Numbered from the stretch's first letter, positions 26,034-35,497 are shown. The stretch is 64,000 bases of DNA from Bin5 sp965207495 (GCA_965207495.1 OZ242287.1:3224001-3288000), one strand, 5' to 3'. Notes: generated by a model not told the origin, from the sequence alone. Translations and numbers: made by a program.

Positions 26034-27041
26034 ATGAAGAGCAGTGTGCTCGTCTGTACGGCCCAACAGCAGTTCTCGTTGCGGGAGTTCGATATTCCCC
26101 GGCTCGCGCCCAAAGATCTCTTAGTACGCTGTGCCTGGTCCGGAGTCAGCGTTGGGACAGAGTTCGCTGTTATTCGCAATAAGATAAGTTACGGACCTTA
26201 CCCGATCTGCACCGGTTACCAGGCCGTGGGCTACGTGGAGGATACCGGCCCCGCGGTAAGGAAGTTTGCGGTAGGTGACAAGGTATACTACCGACGCAGC
26301 TTTCTTCCCATGGAAATCAACGGGCAGCCGGTTACGATCTGTTCGGGCACCCATTCTACGTATGCGCTCATGCCGGAAGATGCAGAAGTCGAACATCTGC
26401 CTGAAGAGGTGGATGAGGCTACGGCGTCCCTCTTTGTCATGCCTGCGGTGGGCTACAATGCTGTCGATATGGCTGGGGTCCAGATGGGCGACGTAGTTGC
26501 CTTTCATGCCGTAGGGCTTATCGGACTGGGCGCACTGGCCGCGGCACGATTGCGCGGCGCGGTGACCATTGCTATTGATCTCGATCCTCGACGGCTGGAA
26601 ATGGCCAGGGAAATGGGGGCGGCGCACACGATCAACGCAAGCGGGGTGACTCCAGACGAGCTGACAGCGCGTGTACAAGAGATTCAGCCAGGCGGCGCCG
26701 ATGTCGTTTTTGAGGGTAGCGGAGTACCTTCATGCCTAGATCTGGCGTTTCCTCTTGCCCGGCTGCGGGGGAAATTCGTCTTTCTCGGCCACTACGGGAA
26801 AGAACCGGTCTCCTTTAATTATCTCGTGCCCCACGGTAAACAGCTTACGGCGTTCTTTCCGTGTAACGATGGGCTGTCACCCTGTCGGGAGGCGGTGCTT
26901 CGGAACATCGCAAGCGGCGCCATTCCCTGGGAGAAGACGATTACTCACCGAGTGGACGCTTCTGAGGCACCGGAATTGTACGCAAAGATTAACCGAGATG
27001 AGCTACCAGATCTTTACGGTGCGGTGATTCGTTGGAGTTGA
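26034..27041 (+). CDS. Zinc-free medium-chain dehydrogenase (MDR superfamily)
   Basis: 335 residues with GroES-like N-domain and NAD(P)-binding domain (AFHAVGLIGLGALAAARLRG; Asp in AIDLDPRRLEMA). The catalytic zinc ligands of alcohol dehydrogenases are replaced: SGVSVGTE stands where CGxCGTD is usual, and TGYQAVG where GHExxG is usual. The structural-zinc cysteine lobe is absent. Related zinc-less members reduce or oxidise diverse small molecules, so the substrate is open. GGGGGA lies about ten bases before ATG 26034. It heads a forward cluster with an epimerase, an enolase-superfamily enzyme, a DJ-1 protein and a HAD dehalogenase. A second zinc-less MDR is at 37647. Confidence 0.83.
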   Translation: MKSSVLVCTAQQQFSLREFDIPRLAPKDLLVRCAWSGVSVGTEFAVIRNKISYGPYPICTGYQAVGYVEDTGPAVRKFAVGDKVYYRRSFLPMEINGQPVTICSGTHSTYALMPEDAEVEHLPEEVDEATASLFVMPAVGYNAVDMAGVQMGDVVAFHAVGLIGLGALAAARLRGAVTIAIDLDPRRLEMAREMGAAHTINASGVTPDELTARVQEIQPGGADVVFEGSGVPSCLDLAFPLARLRGKFVFLGHYGKEPVSFNYLVPHGKQLTAFFPCNDGLSPCREAVLRNIASGAIPWEKTITHRVDASEAPELYAKINRDELPDLYGAVIRWS

Positions 27042-27306
27042 AATCTGTCTGCTCTGCGGTTACCTAGCCATAAGAGGGCGTATGTTTAGGAGGGGGCCTT
27101 ATTACCGGGGCGACGCCGCTTGGACCATTTAGCAAAGTCTTCCTAGAATGCCCTCAATTCTGCCAACCACAGTAGATGGGCCTTGCTTCATTGCCTCTGC
27201 CCTCAGCCTCTATCTCCGGGAAATGATGTGTTATCTGACCTGGAGCATTTGGAGGCTCAAATCTTTATCGGCGAGATTGCAGACCAGGAAGGAAGCGTAA
27301 ACAGAT

Positions 27307-28164
27307 ATGAGCAGGATACTCATTACCGGGTCGAGTGGATTTATTGGGAAAGCGCTGGCACGAGAAGTCGCTGAGAGCACGAATCACGAGCCTATTTGCC
27401 TGTCTCGCAGTCCCACCGAAGTGCATGGCGCGACAGAAATCAGGGGCGACTTTTCGGAACCGTCTGAACTGCGAAAGCTGGATCCCTATGAAGGAATCGA
27501 CGTTCTTGTTCACCTGGCCGCAGTGATAGGGGGGTGCCCCGAGGAGGACGGGCTGCGCGTCAATGTGGCCGGGACTCATCACTTGCTGCGTTATCTGATT
27601 GACAGAGGCTGCACCAAGTTTGTCCTGGCCAGTCCCATCGCCGCTGTGGGGATGCAGTCGGTAAAGTTTCGCCCGCTGCAGCTTCCCATGCCTGACGAAC
27701 ACCCCTGCCTGGACCGCGACGGCTACGGATTCTCCAAATATATGATGGAGGAGGTCACGCGATACCTGTCCAGGCAGAATGAAGCACTGGATTTCATAAA
27801 TCTGCGGCTGGCCAGCATCGCCCCCGATGATCGTGAACTGACGCCGGCAGAGCCTGGTCAGGTACCAATTTGGAGTATGGGAAGGATTTCGGTCATGTTT
27901 CTGAGTGATACGGTGCGCTGTCTGCTTGCTGCGGTCGAGGCGCCATACAAGCCCGGCGTGCGAATCCTCAACGCAGTCGGGGGTCAATCCTGCACGGCGG
28001 TTCCAGTTCCAGAACTCATGCGCTCCTGGTACGGCAGCGAAGTCGACTCGTGGGACCTTTCCCACTATGAGCAGCCTGGTCGTGAAAGGGATCCCGTGTA
28101 CGATATATCGAGGATTCGAGAGGAGCTTGGTTTTGCGCCGCAGATGCCAATTCTGGGAGATTGA
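27307..28164 (+). CDS. NAD-dependent epimerase/dehydratase (extended SDR)
   Basis: 285 residues. Nucleotide-binding TGSSGFIG at residues 7-14, the active-site Ser109 in LASPIAAVG, and Tyr140/Lys144 in YGFSK complete the SDR triad. Extended SDRs of this size epimerise, dehydrate or oxidise nucleotide sugars or free sugar acids. The C-terminal half contains VMFLSDTVRCLLAAVEAP, the usual domain that decides the substrate. GGAAGG precedes ATG 27307. It is followed six bases later by the mandelate-racemase-family gene, so a shared pathway is likely; uronate or aldonate metabolism would fit but is not proved. Confidence 0.88.
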   Translation: MSRILITGSSGFIGKALAREVAESTNHEPICLSRSPTEVHGATEIRGDFSEPSELRKLDPYEGIDVLVHLAAVIGGCPEEDGLRVNVAGTHHLLRYLIDRGCTKFVLASPIAAVGMQSVKFRPLQLPMPDEHPCLDRDGYGFSKYMMEEVTRYLSRQNEALDFINLRLASIAPDDRELTPAEPGQVPIWSMGRISVMFLSDTVRCLLAAVEAPYKPGVRILNAVGGQSCTAVPVPELMRSWYGSEVDSWDLSHYEQPGRERDPVYDISRIREELGFAPQMPILGD

Positions 28165-28170
28165 CAGGCA

Positions 28171-29259
28171 ATGAAGATTTCGCGAGTTCGTACCGACCAT
28201 TATCGGATTCCCTTACCCGTCGTTCTCTCGGACTCTACCCACGGTGACATTTCTCATTTCGGGCTTATCGTGACACGGATCGGGACCGCCGACGGACAGG
28301 AAGGGATGGGATATACCTATTGTGTCGGCGACATCGGCGGCTCAGCAATACTGGCCCTTATCCGAGACGACCTTGGGCCTCTATTGTTAGGTGAAGATTC
28401 TAGTCGAATAGAACATCTGTGGGAACGGATGTGGTGGCACGTGCACTTTGTGGGGAGAGGGGGAGCGGCCTCATTTGCGTTAGCGGCGCTGGATATTGCC
28501 TTGTGGGACTTGCGAGGGAAAGTTAACGGAGAGCCCTGGTGGCGGCTCCTGGGGGGCCATGACCCCAAGGTGCCGGTCTACGCCGGCGGTATCGATCTAC
28601 AGTTCACGTTGGACGCGCTGCTCGAACAAGCAGATGGTTTTCAGGTACAAGGCTTCCGCGCCATCAAGATGAAGGTTGGCCGCGAACAACTCTCTGAAGA
28701 TGTAGAGCGAGTCGCGGCGATGCGCAGTCACTTGGGGGCCGATTTTCCGCTGATGGCCGACGCAAACATGCGCTGGCGGGTGGATGAAGCGATTCGCGCG
28801 GCACGCGGCATGGCTCAGTACAATTTGTACTGGCTGGAAGAGCCGACAATTCCGGACGACGTGGCGGGACATGCACGCATTGCACGGGAAGGCGGACTTC
28901 CGATCGCCACGGGAGAGAACTTTCATACCGTCTACGAATTTCAGCAGATGATAACCCACGGAGCAGTCTCTTTTCCCGAACCAGACGTGGCCACTTTGGG
29001 CGGCGTGACGCCTTTTCTGAAGGTTGCTCACCTCGCCGAGACCTGCAACCTGCCGGTTACGACCCACGGCGTTCATGACCTTCAGGTGCATCTTCTGGCC
29101 GCGATTCCTAACAGCTCTTACCTGGAGGCGCACGGTTTTGGGCTGGACCGGTTCATCCGACACCCAATGGAGATAGAGGAAGGGGCGGCCATCGCTCCGG
29201 AAAGGGCAGGGCACGGCGTCGAATTCGACTGGGACGCACTGCAAGAGCACAGTGTTTGA
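28171..29259 (+). CDS. Mandelate racemase/muconate lactonizing enzyme family protein
   Basis: Enolase-superfamily barrel enzyme, 362 residues. Acid/base Lys166 and Lys168 (IKMKVG), metal ligands Asp197 (MADAN), Glu223 (YWLEEP) and Glu249 (ATGEN), and the His299/Asp272 dyad (TTHGVHD; PEPDVATLGG) are all present. The combination of KxK and His-Asp is the mandelate-racemase subgroup, which racemises or dehydrates alpha-hydroxy acids, commonly sugar acids. It starts seven bases after the epimerase stop with GGGAGA upstream. Exact substrate unknown, but acid-sugar dehydration agrees with the neighbours. Confidence 0.9.
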   Translation: MKISRVRTDHYRIPLPVVLSDSTHGDISHFGLIVTRIGTADGQEGMGYTYCVGDIGGSAILALIRDDLGPLLLGEDSSRIEHLWERMWWHVHFVGRGGAASFALAALDIALWDLRGKVNGEPWWRLLGGHDPKVPVYAGGIDLQFTLDALLEQADGFQVQGFRAIKMKVGREQLSEDVERVAAMRSHLGADFPLMADANMRWRVDEAIRAARGMAQYNLYWLEEPTIPDDVAGHARIAREGGLPIATGENFHTVYEFQQMITHGAVSFPEPDVATLGGVTPFLKVAHLAETCNLPVTTHGVHDLQVHLLAAIPNSSYLEAHGFGLDRFIRHPMEIEEGAAIAPERAGHGVEFDWDALQEHSV

Positions 29260-29276
29260 ACGGAGGATACGAGATT

Positions 29277-29894
29277 ATGGAAAAGCGATTGGAGGGAAAG
29301 GCCGTAGCCATCCTCACTGCCCACGAGTTTGAGGATATTGAAGTAATGTACACAGTGCTACAGTTGAGCCAGGCCGGCGCGGATGTCGTAGTTGGTACTC
29401 TACCGCAGACGGCGCTCGGACACTTTCACGGTCGCCCGGCGTGGCCGGAGAAACCGATTACGGGCAGGTTCGGGCATACGATACCCTTTGACGTGCTTGC
29501 GCTGGGCAATCGGTACTCGGTTCAGAGCATTTGGGAGATGAAGCCAGAGGCGTTCGACGCGGTCGTCTTTCCGGGTGGACTTGCGCCCGATTTCCTTCGA
29601 ATTGACGACAAAACGTTGGAATTTGCTGCCGAAATCCATCGTTCAGGGAAGATTCTGGCCGCCATCTGTCACGGGCCGCAGGTGCTAATCTCGCTGGACA
29701 GGCAGAAGGGAACCGACAGCGTGGCCGGACGCAACGTCACAGCCTACTGTGCGGTTACAGACGATCTGCTGAATGCAGGGGCGATCTACCACGACGTACC
29801 TGCGATTGTCGACGGCAATGTGGTTACGGGACGGGTGCCCGATGACCTGCCTGAATTCTGCGACGCCATCATAGAAGCTTTGTCGTCAACCTGA
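29277..29894 (+). CDS. DJ-1/PfpI family protein
   Basis: 205 residues. The nucleophile elbow AAICHGPQ puts Cys131 next to His132, and Glu17 (TAHEFED) is the conserved partner acid. The family covers glyoxalases, deglycases, chaperones and intracellular peptidases; none can be chosen from sequence. I start at ATG 29277, ten bases after GGAGG; an earlier in-frame TTG overlaps the previous gene's stop. It is the fourth gene of the 26034-30723 cluster and could deal with reactive dicarbonyls formed in sugar-acid breakdown, which is inference. Confidence 0.85.
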   Translation: MEKRLEGKAVAILTAHEFEDIEVMYTVLQLSQAGADVVVGTLPQTALGHFHGRPAWPEKPITGRFGHTIPFDVLALGNRYSVQSIWEMKPEAFDAVVFPGGLAPDFLRIDDKTLEFAAEIHRSGKILAAICHGPQVLISLDRQKGTDSVAGRNVTAYCAVTDDLLNAGAIYHDVPAIVDGNVVTGRVPDDLPEFCDAIIEALSST

Positions 29895-30006
29895 GTCGCG
29901 AAGACGCCAAAACGGTAGGAGAGGTGGTCGTTCAATCAGGGGCCGCCCGGCACATTGGATCTGACGGGAACTTGCTCGGCCCACGCAACCTGAAACGGGA
30001 GGGATA

Positions 30007-30723
30007 ATGGACTTCTCAGATGTAAAGGCGATGACTTTCGACGTTTTCGGCACGGTTGTGGACTGGCGGGGGTCAATTATTCGCGAAGGGGAAGATGTTT
30101 GGGCGGCGAAAGGCGTGGAAGTAGATTGGCCAGAGTTTGCCGATAGCTGGCGGGGCGGCTATGGACCGTCAATGCAACGTGTTCGAACAGGCGAACTCCC
30201 GTGGATGAACATTGACGCGCTGCATCGAATGATTCTGGATGATCTGCTGGCGCAGCATAAAGTCTCGGCACTGTCTGAGGCCGATAAGGTAGAGCTGAAC
30301 AAGGCCTGGCACAGGTTGAATCCCTGGCCCGACGTTGTATCGGGACTGGAGCGCCTTCGCAAGCGTTTTATCGTGGCATCACTGTCCAACGGCAACGTGG
30401 CGTTGTTGGTTAACATGGCACGGCACGGCGGTTACTGCTGGGACTGTGTTCTCTCTGCGGAGCTTGCTATGCATTACAAGCCTGATCCGGAGGTTTACCA
30501 GACAGCGGCGGAGCTTCTCGGGTTGAAGCCCCACGAAGTCATGATGGTTGCCGCGCACAACGGAGACCTGAAAGCGTCAGCAACTGTTGGCTTCAAGACC
30601 GCGTTTGTCCACCGGCCCCGAGAGTTTGGACCTGAACAGACCTCAGATCTCGTTCCAGATCCTTCCGTAGACGTAGTTGCCAAGGATTTCAATGACCTCG
30701 CCACTCGTCTGGGAATTCAGTGA
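30007..30723 (+). CDS. Haloacid dehalogenase type II (HAD superfamily)
   Basis: 238 residues. The nucleophile Asp12 is in TFDVFGTVVDW; SLSNGN gives the second motif, KPDPEVY the Lys, and MVAAHNGDLKAS the acidic loop, the pattern of L-2-haloacid dehalogenases. These hydrolyse carbon-halogen bonds with inversion, although many annotated members may act on other substrates. GGGAGGG stands just before ATG 30007. It ends the forward cluster; 290-330 bp without a clear gene follow. In a marine setting halogenated acids would be plausible substrates, which is inference. Confidence 0.87.
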   Translation: MDFSDVKAMTFDVFGTVVDWRGSIIREGEDVWAAKGVEVDWPEFADSWRGGYGPSMQRVRTGELPWMNIDALHRMILDDLLAQHKVSALSEADKVELNKAWHRLNPWPDVVSGLERLRKRFIVASLSNGNVALLVNMARHGGYCWDCVLSAELAMHYKPDPEVYQTAAELLGLKPHEVMMVAAHNGDLKASATVGFKTAFVHRPREFGPEQTSDLVPDPSVDVVAKDFNDLATRLGIQ

Positions 30724-31057
30724 AGTAACTTTCATCTGATTTTCAGGCGAATCGGTGCGCCCTCCAGTGCAGCCGTTTTCCACTTCACGGCAGACGCGGC
30801 ACAGCCCGGGTTCTGGGCCTGCATACGAATGTTTGACGCGAGAATGCCCACTTCCGCGATCGAAACTCGGGGACATGACTCAGTTTCATTTCACGGTCCC
30901 AGTCCTTCCAGTAAACCTACTGTCTGTTGCACTTGCCACCTGAGGGGGCCGAGGCGTCGGTTGGAGACCGCTCGATCAAGAAAGCAAACGAGAAAGAAGA
31001 ATTTCAGTTCAGATGGAAGTAGCCGGCGGCAGGTGCGTCAGTCGAGTCAACGAAAAG
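30724..31057. other. 334-bp gap, no gene seen
   Basis: Lies between the HAD gene and the membrane protein. Some of it may be the 5' end of the next frame, which stays open back to an ATG at 31013. No convincing promoter or hairpin was seen. Confidence 0.35.
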
Positions 31058-33313
31058 ATGAATATTCAAGACCGAATCGCCCCGCTGTTGCTGGCATTTT
31101 TCTCCGGTCTAGCCTTCTTTGTGCTGACGGCCGTCTGGCCCGTCGACACCCATGATGGAATAACCCATATTCGACGAATCGAGGCCTTGACTGGCGCGCT
31201 AGTAGAAGGAGTGATATATCCGCGCTGGTTCCCCGATTTCATGTTTGGCTATGGCACGCCAGTCCTCAACTATTATTCTCCTGGCTTCTATTATCCACCT
31301 GCACTGCTACATGCAGTCGGGCTCGACTTGCTTCTGAGCATCCGCATCGCGCTATCTCTCGGATTCGGGATTTCGGCATGGTGGATGTATCGGCTGTCCC
31401 GCATATTCGTAGCGGTCTGGCCGGCAATTGTCGGCGTCATCTGCTTTCAGTTCTTTCCTTATCGAATTTACGATTTCTTCATAAGGGGTGCATTTCCAGA
31501 ATTCAGCGCTTTTATCTGGCTGCCGCTCATCGCTTTTTGCACTCTTCAGACCGCAAGGTTGGACAGGAAGGCTTCGGACGGCCCTCAGATTTCCTTGAGG
31601 TTGGCAGTTACTGGATTGGCATGGGCAGGGCTGATTATCACTCACAATTTGACTGCCCTCATGGGGGTCCTCCTGCTTGGGGCCGTACTCGTGTTGTTCA
31701 TCGTATATCGACACAAGGAGGATTCCAGTGTTCTTCGCATTTTAGTGATCAGCATTGCTCCAGTTGCACTCGGCCTTGTATTGACCGCATGGTATGTGAT
31801 TCCGGCCTTGCTGGAACTTAGCTGGGTGATGAATGGAAACCGACTGTTCACCGGAATTGGAATGAGCCACTTCTTAGCGTGGAGTGAGTTGCTTGATTTC
31901 GAAGTATTCTATTCCTACAGCTATCCGGGCGATCGACCCCGGCTGCCGGTCTACATAATTCCGATTGCCTTGGCTGCACTGGCGGCGGTCTTGACAACGA
32001 GATCCCGCAAGTTGCGTATCCTCCTGCAGGTGGCGATTACGTTGACCTTTGGCCTCGTGTGGGTGATGACGGATACAAGCAGGTGGCTGTGGACTCGCAA
32101 TGACCTGTTTTTTGACCAAGTCCAATTTCCCTGGCGCTGGCAGATCTTTTCGGCCCTAGGCGTCGCTCTGCTGCTGGCCGCGTCAATTGAGTCATTGCGT
32201 AGGAACGGTAGATCCTGGGCGGTTTCGGTGCCTCTAACGAGCCTTCTCATTTCAGTCTACCTGTTCGCTCACGCTTCGTTCGGCCTCAATTATGCGACAG
32301 CCGATGATGCACCCGATGTGTCACACTGGTCCGACTCATTTGAGGACTTGTTTTGGAACTCGTCGATAAGCATTTGGGCCCAACACCTCCTTCCTATCTG
32401 GTCTGCAGTTCCCATGGTAGAAGCCATCAACGCTGGACGAAAACCGTGGGAAGAACTTCCAATGCCAGGTCCGATCAGATCTGTTGTCGTGACGCCAACG
32501 CAGACGGGCCCACTTCAACAGCAATATCTGGTTACGACCGATGAGTCGTTTCGACTGCTATTCCATCAGTTCTACTTCCCACCATGGCGCGTTGCCATGG
32601 ACGGAACTGAAGTAGACGCCGAGCCGGCGTCTGGACTCGGGATCGCGAGTGTTTTGGTCCCGCCGGGGGCTCATACTGTCGAGATTTATTGGGGGACGAC
32701 AACGGCGGTGTGGTTGGGGCGGCTTGTAACGGCAGCGGGTTGGGTCGTGGTGTTCCTGCTGCTGAGCCAAGCGGGAAGAGGACTGGGTTTTCTCGGCAAC
32801 GGGCGAGGTGTTTTTCTGACGCCAGTGGGGCAGGTCTGGCCCCCAGTTACTTGGCTAGCCGTAGGAGCCTTTATGGTACTGGCGGCCTCTGGTATAACTG
32901 CTCGTACCTGGGACTTTTCGGCGATAGGAGCCGATTATGGAATCGTAAGGCTAGAAGGGGTGCGCTCTATACCACCACTGCGCGCGGGAGACGTAGCTCC
33001 TGTATCCTTGACATGGCTTGTCAAAGGCCCTGGCGAGCCGGTGAAAGCATTTGTGCACCTGGTTGACGAGGCGGGGGTCGGGCTAAGCCAGGACGACATT
33101 CCTCCTGGTGGAGTGAACTCCCCCTATCAGAGTTGGATGGCGGGCCAAATCCTACACTCAACCCACAACATCAGGATTCCGGAGTCGTTGCCGCCGGGGA
33201 GTTATCGGCTCGTTGCTGGTCTGTATTACCCTGATCAAGTTGGTGAACCAATTGTGCCTGTGAACGGCAACCAGGCCCGCCTGGAAATAGGTTCCGTGGA
33301 CGTGTTGCCTTGA
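31058..33313 (+). CDS. Polytopic membrane protein, PTPS-related/glycosyltransferase-like
   Basis: About 751 residues. The first loop after helix one reads VDTHDGITHIRRIEAL, then YPRWFPDFMFGYGTPVLNYYSPGFYY, the hallmark of the membrane family named after a 6-pyruvoyl-tetrahydropterin-synthase-related domain, probably glycosyltransferases of the GT-C type. Ten or more hydrophobic segments follow to about residue 420, then a soluble part, another helix pair near 560 and 620, and a C-terminal beta domain (ESLPPGSYRLVAGLYYPD). The start is uncertain: ATG 31058 (MNIQDRIAPLL) fits helix one better than ATG 31013; neither has a strong ribosome-binding site. Its tail resembles that of the protein at 23375. 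Confidence 0.72.
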   Translation: MNIQDRIAPLLLAFFSGLAFFVLTAVWPVDTHDGITHIRRIEALTGALVEGVIYPRWFPDFMFGYGTPVLNYYSPGFYYPPALLHAVGLDLLLSIRIALSLGFGISAWWMYRLSRIFVAVWPAIVGVICFQFFPYRIYDFFIRGAFPEFSAFIWLPLIAFCTLQTARLDRKASDGPQISLRLAVTGLAWAGLIITHNLTALMGVLLLGAVLVLFIVYRHKEDSSVLRILVISIAPVALGLVLTAWYVIPALLELSWVMNGNRLFTGIGMSHFLAWSELLDFEVFYSYSYPGDRPRLPVYIIPIALAALAAVLTTRSRKLRILLQVAITLTFGLVWVMTDTSRWLWTRNDLFFDQVQFPWRWQIFSALGVALLLAASIESLRRNGRSWAVSVPLTSLLISVYLFAHASFGLNYATADDAPDVSHWSDSFEDLFWNSSISIWAQHLLPIWSAVPMVEAINAGRKPWEELPMPGPIRSVVVTPTQTGPLQQQYLVTTDESFRLLFHQFYFPPWRVAMDGTEVDAEPASGLGIASVLVPPGAHTVEIYWGTTTAVWLGRLVTAAGWVVVFLLLSQAGRGLGFLGNGRGVFLTPVGQVWPPVTWLAVGAFMVLAASGITARTWDFSAIGADYGIVRLEGVRSIPPLRAGDVAPVSLTWLVKGPGEPVKAFVHLVDEAGVGLSQDDIPPGGVNSPYQSWMAGQILHSTHNIRIPESLPPGSYRLVAGLYYPDQVGEPIVPVNGNQARLEIGSVDVLP

Positions 33314-33412
33314 CAGCCCTGGCACTGGTGCTCTGGGGGCAGCCAGTCGGCTTCAGGAGACGCTTTACTCTTCTAACGCTGTCAGAACTTAGGAATGGAA
33401 TTCAGCGGTTTC

Positions 33413-33455
33413 GAGAGCCCAGGAGCATTCGGATATGTTGGGAATTCGGGCTCTC
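33413..33455. terminator. Weak inverted repeat between convergent genes
   Basis: GAGAGCCC (33413-33420) and GGGCTCTC (33448-33455) form a perfect eight-bp stem with a 27-base loop, between a forward gene ending at 33313 and a reverse gene ending at 33478. No U-tract. It may act as a bidirectional stop, but the evidence is thin. Confidence 0.3.
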
Positions 33456-33477
33456 AGGTGGGGCGTAATCTTTGCTG

Positions 33478-34362
33478 TCAGCCCTGCTGATAGCGGGGGT
33501 CGATGGCATCGCGGAGGCCGTCGCCGATGAAGTTGATGCTGAGGACGGTTAGGAGGATCATGACTGCGGGAGGGACCCAGATCCAGGGGCCGTCCTGGAG
33601 AACGTCCAGGCTGCGCGCAGATTCCAGCATGTTTCCCCAACTTGGTGTTGGTAGTGGGATGCCGACACCGAGAAAACTCAATCCGGCTTCAAGTAGAATG
33701 GCGCCGTTGACTGCGAAGGTTATTGAAGCGAGCACGGGCGCAACGACGTTTGGCAGCACATGCGTGACGATTATGCGCCGGTTGCCGGCGCCTAACGAGC
33801 GCGAGGCCAGCACAAACTGCTGTTCCCTCAGAGAGAGTACCTGCCCACGAACCAGGCGAGTGATGCCCGGCCAACTGAAAATCCCGATCAGGAAAATGAC
33901 GCTGGCAATGCTCTGTCCGAGGTAGATTGCAGCGGTCAGGATGATGACAACGCGAGGGAAGGTCATCACGACGTCCGTGAATCGCATGATAACCTGATCG
34001 GCCTTGCCGCGGTAGTAGCCGGATATCGATCCAAGAATGACGCCGATGACGGTGGAAATAGAGGCGGCGGCGAAGCCGACTGCCAATGATACGCGTCCTC
34101 CGTAAAGTGTACGACTCCAGATGTCCCTCCCTACCCTGTCGGTGCCCAAAAAGTGATCAATGCTTGGCGACTGAAACTTGTCCGCTAAGTTAAGATAGGC
34201 GAAGTCATAACGCGTAATCAGTGGGGCTATGACGCTGGCAAGGAGCACGATGCCAAACAGAATCAGGCCGGCCAAGGCCAGTGGATGGCGTCGAAACCGC
34301 CGCCAAGCTTGTGCAGTCGGCGACTGGGAGTTGGATTGCCGTCTTCCTACGTCAATAGACAT
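33478..34362 (-). CDS. Dipeptide/oligopeptide ABC transporter permease, DppC/OppC type
   Basis: 294-residue membrane subunit. A cytoplasmic N-terminus (AWRRFRRHPLALAGL) leads into helix one and an extracytoplasmic loop with DKFQSPSIDHFLGTDRVGRDIWSR, the family signature, followed by five more helices. The ATPase-docking loop reads LASRSLGAGNRRIIVTHVLPN. The protein ends INFIGDGLRDAIDPRYQQG as usual. It is downstream of the DppB-type gene by 84 bp and has no ATPase genes after it. Substrate may be peptides but also sugars or other solutes, as this family is broad. Confidence 0.9.
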   Translation of the reverse strand: MSIDVGRRQSNSQSPTAQAWRRFRRHPLALAGLILFGIVLLASVIAPLITRYDFAYLNLADKFQSPSIDHFLGTDRVGRDIWSRTLYGGRVSLAVGFAAASISTVIGVILGSISGYYRGKADQVIMRFTDVVMTFPRVVIILTAAIYLGQSIASVIFLIGIFSWPGITRLVRGQVLSLREQQFVLASRSLGAGNRRIIVTHVLPNVVAPVLASITFAVNGAILLEAGLSFLGVGIPLPTPSWGNMLESARSLDVLQDGPWIWVPPAVMILLTVLSINFIGDGLRDAIDPRYQQG

Positions 34363-34446
34363 TGAAGGATGTAAATGTGGGCTCTTTTGCTAGCGAGTCG
34401 ATTTCAATCCGGTAGACATTTGTCATACACGATAGGGATCCGCAGT

Positions 34447-35400
34447 CTACTCGTAACGGATTCTGGGGTCGGCCACGGCGTAGGCCAGATCTGTGATCAG
34501 ATTGGCAGTCAGCACGACCAAGGCGGTTACTAACATGATTCCCATGACCATGGGATAGTCCCTTGCGGCCACGGCGTCGACAAGGAGTGCCCCCATACCT
34601 GGCCAACTATAGATGGTTTCCGTAAAGAGTGCACCGGCTACAAGGGTAGGCAGGCTCAAGCCAACGACGGTGACGATAGGGAGGAGAGCATTGCGGAACA
34701 CGTGGCGCCATGTCACTGCGGGCGGCTTCAACCCTTTTGCTCTGGCTGTGCGGACGTAGTCCTCCCCTCTTACCTCCAGCATGCTGAAGCGAGTGTAGCG
34801 CATGAACGTTGCTAGGTTAAAGATCGCCAGGGTACCAGCAGGCAAAGCCAGGTGATAAATTAGATCGAAGACCGATTCAGGCTTGCCAATTGTGCGCATT
34901 CCACCGGAAGGAAACCAGCCCAGTTTGACCGAAAAGATGTATAAGCCGAAGATGCCGGCAATGAAGGCCGGCATCGATATGCCAACGAAGGAGAGGCCGG
35001 TGAATGTGAAATCCCACAGTGAGTATTGCCGCAATCCAATGAAGATTCCAAGCGTTACGCCAACGGCGATGCCGATGGCCAAGGCCGTTCCCATCAGCAA
35101 GAAAGTACGCCTAAGGCGGACTGCAAGCACTTCGGCTACGTCGTCACCGTTCTTAAAGCGGAATCCGAGATCGCCTTGCATGACCTGCCCTAGCCATTTG
35201 ACGTAACGGACAGGGATGGGGTCGTCGAGCCCATAGCGTTCGCGCACGAAGTCCAGGTCTTCCTTCGTGATCCCGATCTCTTCATTGACAAAGAAATCGA
35301 CCGGATCGCCTGGCGCCAGATTTATCAACAGATAGATGACAATAGTGACCAGGAGCAGAACCGGAATATTAACGAGGACGCGCCGCAGGAAGTATTGCAT
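34447..35400 (-). CDS. Dipeptide/oligopeptide ABC transporter permease, DppB/OppB type
   Basis: 317 residues. It starts MQYFLRRVLVNIPVLLLVT, the standard first helix, then an extracytoplasmic region with LAPGDPVDFF and RYGLDDPIPVRYVKWLGQVMQGDLGF, typical of the family. The docking loop reads YVRTARAKGLKPPAVTWRHVFRNALLPIV, and the end is LITDLAYAVADPRIRYE. It lies between the binding protein at 35498 and the second permease. A strong hairpin (35447-35484) in front may lower its expression relative to the binding protein. No clear ribosome-binding site. Confidence 0.92.
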   Translation of the reverse strand: MQYFLRRVLVNIPVLLLVTIVIYLLINLAPGDPVDFFVNEEIGITKEDLDFVRERYGLDDPIPVRYVKWLGQVMQGDLGFRFKNGDDVAEVLAVRLRRTFLLMGTALAIGIAVGVTLGIFIGLRQYSLWDFTFTGLSFVGISMPAFIAGIFGLYIFSVKLGWFPSGGMRTIGKPESVFDLIYHLALPAGTLAIFNLATFMRYTRFSMLEVRGEDYVRTARAKGLKPPAVTWRHVFRNALLPIVTVVGLSLPTLVAGALFTETIYSWPGMGALLVDAVAARDYPMVMGIMLVTALVVLTANLITDLAYAVADPRIRYE

Positions 35401-35446
35401 TGAAGTGTGAGGGGCAGCTGCGAACAGCCAAGGATACTGCGAAAGA

Positions 35447-35484
35447 CGGTGCTGATGGCCTCGTGTGTCAAGCCATCAGCACCG
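35447..35484 (-). terminator. Hairpin between binding-protein and permease genes
   Basis: A perfect 13-bp stem (35447-35459 with 35472-35484) and a 12-base loop, 13 bases after the binding-protein stop on the reverse strand, followed by TCTTTCGC. The U-run is short, so partial termination or mRNA stabilisation of the upstream message is likelier than a full stop. Confidence 0.6.
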
Positions 35485-35497
35485 CCGTAATTCACGC

